DNA from: Acidimicrobiaceae bacterium
Lineage (GTDB): Bacteria > Actinomycetota > Acidimicrobiia > Acidimicrobiales > Aldehydirespiratoraceae
Direction: 5' to 3'
Assembly (NCBI GenBank): GCA_009845995.1
Contig: VXYK01000004.1
Span: forward strand, 1 to 64,000
Length of the DNA: 64,000 nucleotides
Under the pieces are notes generated by a model that saw only the letters and a program-made list of their open reading frames with translations, was not told the DNA's origin and searched no databases. Numbering within the stretch: the stretch's first letter is position 1; every line of letters starts with the position of its first letter. Shown here one piece after another: positions 61,350 through 64,000 of the stretch. The position numbers were made by a program, and so were the translations under genes.

Positions 61350-61855
61350 GAATCAGCCCAGCATGGTTGGCTCAACAACGCCAGTTCGTCGAGGCGGCCA
61401 CGACGCACCACCTGATCTTGACGGCTCGCGCTGTCGACATCGAAACCCTCCGGGAGCAGGTCCGCGGCGAGGTCGCCCAGCGGTACCAGCACGAAGCTCC
61501 GTTCGAACATACGCGGGTGAGGGACGACAAGGTCAGGTTCAGACAGCGTCTCGCCGTCCACCCAAAGCACATCGACATCGAGAGTGCGGGCACCCCAACG
61601 GACTTCACGTACCCGCTGAGCAGCACTTTCAAGGCTCTGGCAAACGCCGAGCAACTCCCGCGCACCTAGGCGGGTGCTCAATTCCACCACGAGGTTCAGA
61701 TACGGACCCTGTTCAGGACCGCCAACCGGTGCGGTTTCGTACACGTCGGACACTCCGACCAGATCTGGAACCGCCGCCACGCCGTCACGCAGGTAGCCAA
61801 CCCGATCGCCAAGATTCGAACCAAACCCCAGAAACGCTCTGTGATGTTCGGTCAT
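61346..61855 (-). CDS. folK: 6-hydroxymethyl-7,8-dihydropterin pyrophosphokinase
   Basis: A 169-residue enzyme. FLGFGSNLGDR is the start motif, YETAPVGGPEQGPYLN the substrate region, and VRWGARTLDVDVLWVDG plus VPHPRMFERSFVLVPLGDLA carry the ATP and metal Asp pair. It adds pyrophosphate to hydroxymethyldihydropterin. It is embedded in the folate operon with 4-nt overlaps at both ends (ATGA). ATG at 61855. Confidence 0.95.
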   Translation of the reverse strand: MTEHHRAFLGFGSNLGDRVGYLRDGVAAVPDLVGVSDVYETAPVGGPEQGPYLNLVVELSTRLGARELLGVCQSLESAAQRVREVRWGARTLDVDVLWVDGETLSEPDLVVPHPRMFERSFVLVPLGDLAADLLPEGFDVDSASRQDQVVRRGRLDELALLSQPCWADS

Positions 61856-62214
61856 AGCTGTCGAACAATCCGGACACCACTCGAATCGAGGAACTGGGTG
61901 ACCGGTGGACGCAGTTTTCTCACCTCGACCGTGACCTCAAGGATCCGTTCATCGGCAAGCACTGCCTCGGCGACCCGTTGTGCCATACGTTCGAACAGCT
62001 GGAAGGATTCATTGACCGTGACCTCTTCGATTCGGGCGAGGATGCTGCCGTAGTCGATCGTGTCGGCGAGATCATCGGTGGTCGTCGCCGCCAGGTCCGC
62101 CACAACGTCGATATCGAACTCGTAGGGTTGCCGCCGACCCTGTTCTGAAGGCAGAGCGCCGCAGATGCACGCGAGACGCAGTCCGCGCAGCAGGATGACG
62201 TCAGGATCAGACAT
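61852..62214 (-). CDS. folB: Dihydroneopterin aldolase
   Basis: A 120-residue octameric-type enzyme. LLRGLRLACICGALPSEQGRRQPYEFDIDV is the N-terminal block, TIDYGSILARIEEVTVNESFQLFERMAQRVAEAV holds the catalytic Glu and Lys region, and VTVEVRKLRPP is the C-terminal motif. It splits dihydroneopterin. The ATG at 62214 is chosen; the upstream frame (to 62289) lies in the previous gene's end. It overlaps the preceding gene by 8 nt and folK by 4. Confidence 0.93.
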   Translation of the reverse strand: MSDPDVILLRGLRLACICGALPSEQGRRQPYEFDIDVVADLAATTTDDLADTIDYGSILARIEEVTVNESFQLFERMAQRVAEAVLADERILEVTVEVRKLRPPVTQFLDSSGVRIVRQL

Positions 62215-62827
62215 CGGACTCACTACTGTCAGAGTCGATTTCTTCAGACTCACCATTGTTAGCGTCCCCCTCATCGGACTCATCGACAATGTTCACGAAA
62301 GCGCCGGTTGGGACATCGTCTTGCAGATCGCATCTTTCCAACATCGCCACCATCTCGCGACCGGCTGAAGTCAGCTCACGCTCGAAAAGCTGTTCCGTGA
62401 CCATGATCGCCCGCGGACCGTCCGGTACCAGACCCATCCACAGGAGGTAAGCGGCCATCAAGCCCGTGATCGTTTCGCCCAACTCCTCGCGGTGAATAAT
62501 GATTTTGTGCCCAGCTCGGACGTGGTCACGGATTGCTGCCATGGCTCGGGTCAGACCCAAAGGCCCGTCGCTCAAACCGGCATACGGCACATGGTGGTAC
62601 GGCAAGCCGAGCTCTTCGTAGTTGTGAAGGTTGTGCTTGGAACCGATCAGCGACACAACGAAGTGAAACCCCTGCTCACGCAACCAAATGATCTCCTCCA
62701 GGCGGCGCACCTTGCGATGGTCGAAGCCGTAACCACCGGGGCGCTCACAAACAGCTATCTGATCCTTGAGAACCCAGCGAAAATGTCTCGGTTTAATGCC
62801 CTGTGCCCAGCGGCCCCTCATTGCCAT
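62207..62827 (-). CDS. Dual-specificity-phosphatase-like protein with lost active site
   Basis: A 206-residue protein. The fold resembles the cysteine phosphatase superfamily: GFHFVVSLIGSKHNLHNYEELGLPYHHVPY leads to IIIHREELGETITGLMAAYLL, which aligns with the HCxxGxxR loop. The Cys is Arg and the loop Arg is Thr, so it should be catalytically dead. The C-terminus is acidic (Asp, Glu and Ser). It lies between folP and folB, overlapping folB by 8 nt, so it is part of the folate operon. Its role could be regulatory or structural. ATG at 62827. Confidence 0.7.
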   Translation of the reverse strand: MAMRGRWAQGIKPRHFRWVLKDQIAVCERPGGYGFDHRKVRRLEEIIWLREQGFHFVVSLIGSKHNLHNYEELGLPYHHVPYAGLSDGPLGLTRAMAAIRDHVRAGHKIIIHREELGETITGLMAAYLLWMGLVPDGPRAIMVTEQLFERELTSAGREMVAMLERCDLQDDVPTGAFVNIVDESDEGDANNGESEEIDSDSSESDV

Positions 62828-62848
62828 CCATCCACACCCTTTATGCTT

Positions 62849-63655
62849 TCACCCTTCATGCTTCAACAGGCTCAAGGCGTGGACCGTAGCCCTGACGTCA
62901 TGCACTCGGATCATGTCAACTCCAAGATACGCGCTCCACACCGCAATCCCCACGGAGCCTTCGAGCCGATCATCGGATCCTGTCATCGGATTCTCACCTG
63001 CGAGACCATCGGCCAAAAGCCTGTCTGACTGTGCATGCACCTGTCCGATAACGCTTTTGCGGCTCGCACCGACAAGGACAGGCGCGATCTGTGCAAAACG
63101 ATCGATGTTGGCCAACAGTTCCAGGTTGTGTTGCTTCGTCTTGCCAAAACCGATTCCAGGATCAACCCAAATGCGTTCTACTCCGGCCGCGCGGCCGCGC
63201 CGCACAGCATCAGCCAAGAAATCGGCGATGTCTTCCACTACATCGTCATAGCGGGGGTCGTCTTGCATGGTTGCGCTGTCACTGAGCGCGTGCATGGCGA
63301 TCCAACCTGCACCAGTTGAAGCCGCGACGTTCTCAAGCGATGCAGACACATCGTTGATGATCGTGGCGCCCGCATCCACGGCGGCTCTCGCCACTCCGGC
63401 TTTGGTCGTGTCGATGGAAACCTCAACGCCCTTCGAGACCAATGCCGAAACGACAGGAATGGTTCGTTCGAGTTCGGTGGCCTCATCCACCGGGTGCGAC
63501 CCGGGTCTTGTGCTCTCACCGCCGATGTCGATGATGTCGGCACCTTGTTCGATCAACGATTCGGCGTGGGCAATGGCCGAGTCGCTTTCGAGCCATAGGC
63601 CGCCGTCCGAAAACGAATCCGGCGTGACGTTGACGATACCCATGACCCGGGTCAT
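62849..63655 (-). CDS. folP: Dihydropteroate synthase
   Basis: A 268-residue enzyme of normal length. MGIVNVTPDSFSDGG is the first signature, DIIDIGGESTRPGSHPV the second (pterin-binding), and IWVDPGIGFGKTKQHNLELL is the pterin-pocket Asp block. It joins dihydropterin pyrophosphate and p-aminobenzoate. The ATG at 63655 is 4 nt after the folE stop; a TTG at 63670 would overlap folE but is less likely. Sulfonamides act on this enzyme. Confidence 0.95.
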   Translation of the reverse strand: MTRVMGIVNVTPDSFSDGGLWLESDSAIAHAESLIEQGADIIDIGGESTRPGSHPVDEATELERTIPVVSALVSKGVEVSIDTTKAGVARAAVDAGATIINDVSASLENVAASTGAGWIAMHALSDSATMQDDPRYDDVVEDIADFLADAVRRGRAAGVERIWVDPGIGFGKTKQHNLELLANIDRFAQIAPVLVGASRKSVIGQVHAQSDRLLADGLAGENPMTGSDDRLEGSVGIAVWSAYLGVDMIRVHDVRATVHALSLLKHEG

Positions 63656-63659
63656 GTCT

Positions 63660-64000
63660 TCACCGATCAAGAAAACGCATGGCCTCGGCGCGGGTGGCGA
63701 CGTTCTCGCGAAATATTCCGGTCACGCTCGACGTGACCGTCGTCGTCCCCGGCTTGCGCACACCCCTCATCGACATACAGAGATGTTCCGCTTCGATCAC
63801 CACCAGCACTCCGCGGGGTTGCAGTGACCCTTCGATCGCTTCAGCAATCTGGGTGGTCAGCCGCTCCTGCACCTGCGGGCGTTTGGCGTAGCCGTCAACT
63901 AGGCGTGCCAATTTGGACAACCCGGTGACCTGACCAGACCCACTCGGGATATAAGCCACATGAGCAGTTCCCAAAAATGGAATGAGATGATGCTCACACA
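63660..64000 (-). CDS. folE: GTP cyclohydrolase I (C-terminal part, runs off the window)
   Basis: The visible 112 residues begin [20 protein letters not shown], the zinc-binding His/Cys region of FolE, then [19 protein letters not shown] and [16 protein letters not shown] (third zinc ligand Cys). FolE converts GTP to dihydroneopterin triphosphate, the first committed step of folate synthesis. The N-terminus is beyond base 64000. It is the first visible gene of the folE-folP-folB-folK operon. Confidence 0.95.
   Translation of the reverse strand, partial: CEHHLIPFLGTAHVAYIPSGSGQVTGLSKLARLVDGYAKRPQVQERLTTQIAEAIEGSLQPRGVLVVIEAEHLCMSMRGVRKPGTTTVTSSVTGIFRENVATRAEAMRFLDR

Noticed and set aside
63655..63670. 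TTG start of folP at 63670
   Set aside because: The ATG at 63655 follows the folE stop by 4 nt and gives the family N-terminus.

Overview
The window is GC-rich DNA (about 60% by eye) from an actinobacterium, most likely a member of the class Acidimicrobiia or a close relative. That placement is an inference from gene content: DtxR/IdeR-type iron boxes, a HelD-family RNA polymerase factor, coproporphyrin-type haem genes (hemE, hemY, hemQ), a CysO-like sulfur carrier, a CadI-like protein, and a right half whose order (rlmB, ispF, ispD, radA, clpC, coaX, panC, folK, folB, folP, folE) recalls the corresponding stretch of the Mycobacterium chromosome. GTG starts, 1-4 nt gene overlaps and leaderless-looking promoters are common.

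Layout, left to right. 1-1059: initiator tRNA (cut by the window edge) and an XRE/nucleotidyltransferase toxin-antitoxin-like pair. 1175-5048: a secreted polysaccharide deacetylase lipoprotein facing an operon of a small lipoprotein and two tandem TauD-like dioxygenases. 5251-9100: a ferric-iron ABC transporter with two matching iron boxes. 9143-14690: HelD-like helicase, patatin-like lipase, hemE and hemY. 14733-19410: a membrane protein, an M1 peptidase lipoprotein, an Rpf-like lipoprotein, a class III nucleotidyl cyclase and an apolipoprotein N-acyltransferase homologue. 19514-23766: a glycosyltransferase, methyltransferase, alpha-toroid protein, second methyltransferase and GtrA-like protein, probably a surface glycoconjugate set. 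23841-32750: thioesterase, GNAT, PAC2, glutamine amidotransferase, CadI, a VapBC pair, hydrolase, NUDIX, glnD and a methyltransferase. 32823-42860: hyuAB, hemQ, fdhD, a nitrobindin-like protein, groEL with CIRCE, a CysO-like protein, glycerate kinase and a LytR_C protein. 42983-46241: tRNA-Thr followed by a truncated GmrSD-like restriction gene, then azlCD. 46403-64000: an alcohol dehydrogenase-like gene, ispD-ispF-rlmB, crp, radA, a lipoprotein-HAD fusion, clpC, a polyprenyl synthase, and the coaX/panC/folate block, ending inside folE.

There is no prophage, transposase, CRISPR array or rRNA operon, and no gene-free stretch above 300 bases. Most of the window is chromosomal core. The unusual signals are: (i) short tandem duplications that repeatedly include the stop codon of a gene; (ii) iron boxes, one lying over a start codon; (iii) a VapBC palindrome that contains its own -10 box and abuts the ATG; (iv) an Lnt homologue with Ser in place of the catalytic Cys; (v) a one-polypeptide fusion of a surface lipoprotein domain with a cytoplasmic HAD-like domain; (vi) a phosphatase-like protein lacking its catalytic residues inside the folate operon; and (vii) a 3'-truncated GmrSD gene beside a tRNA gene.
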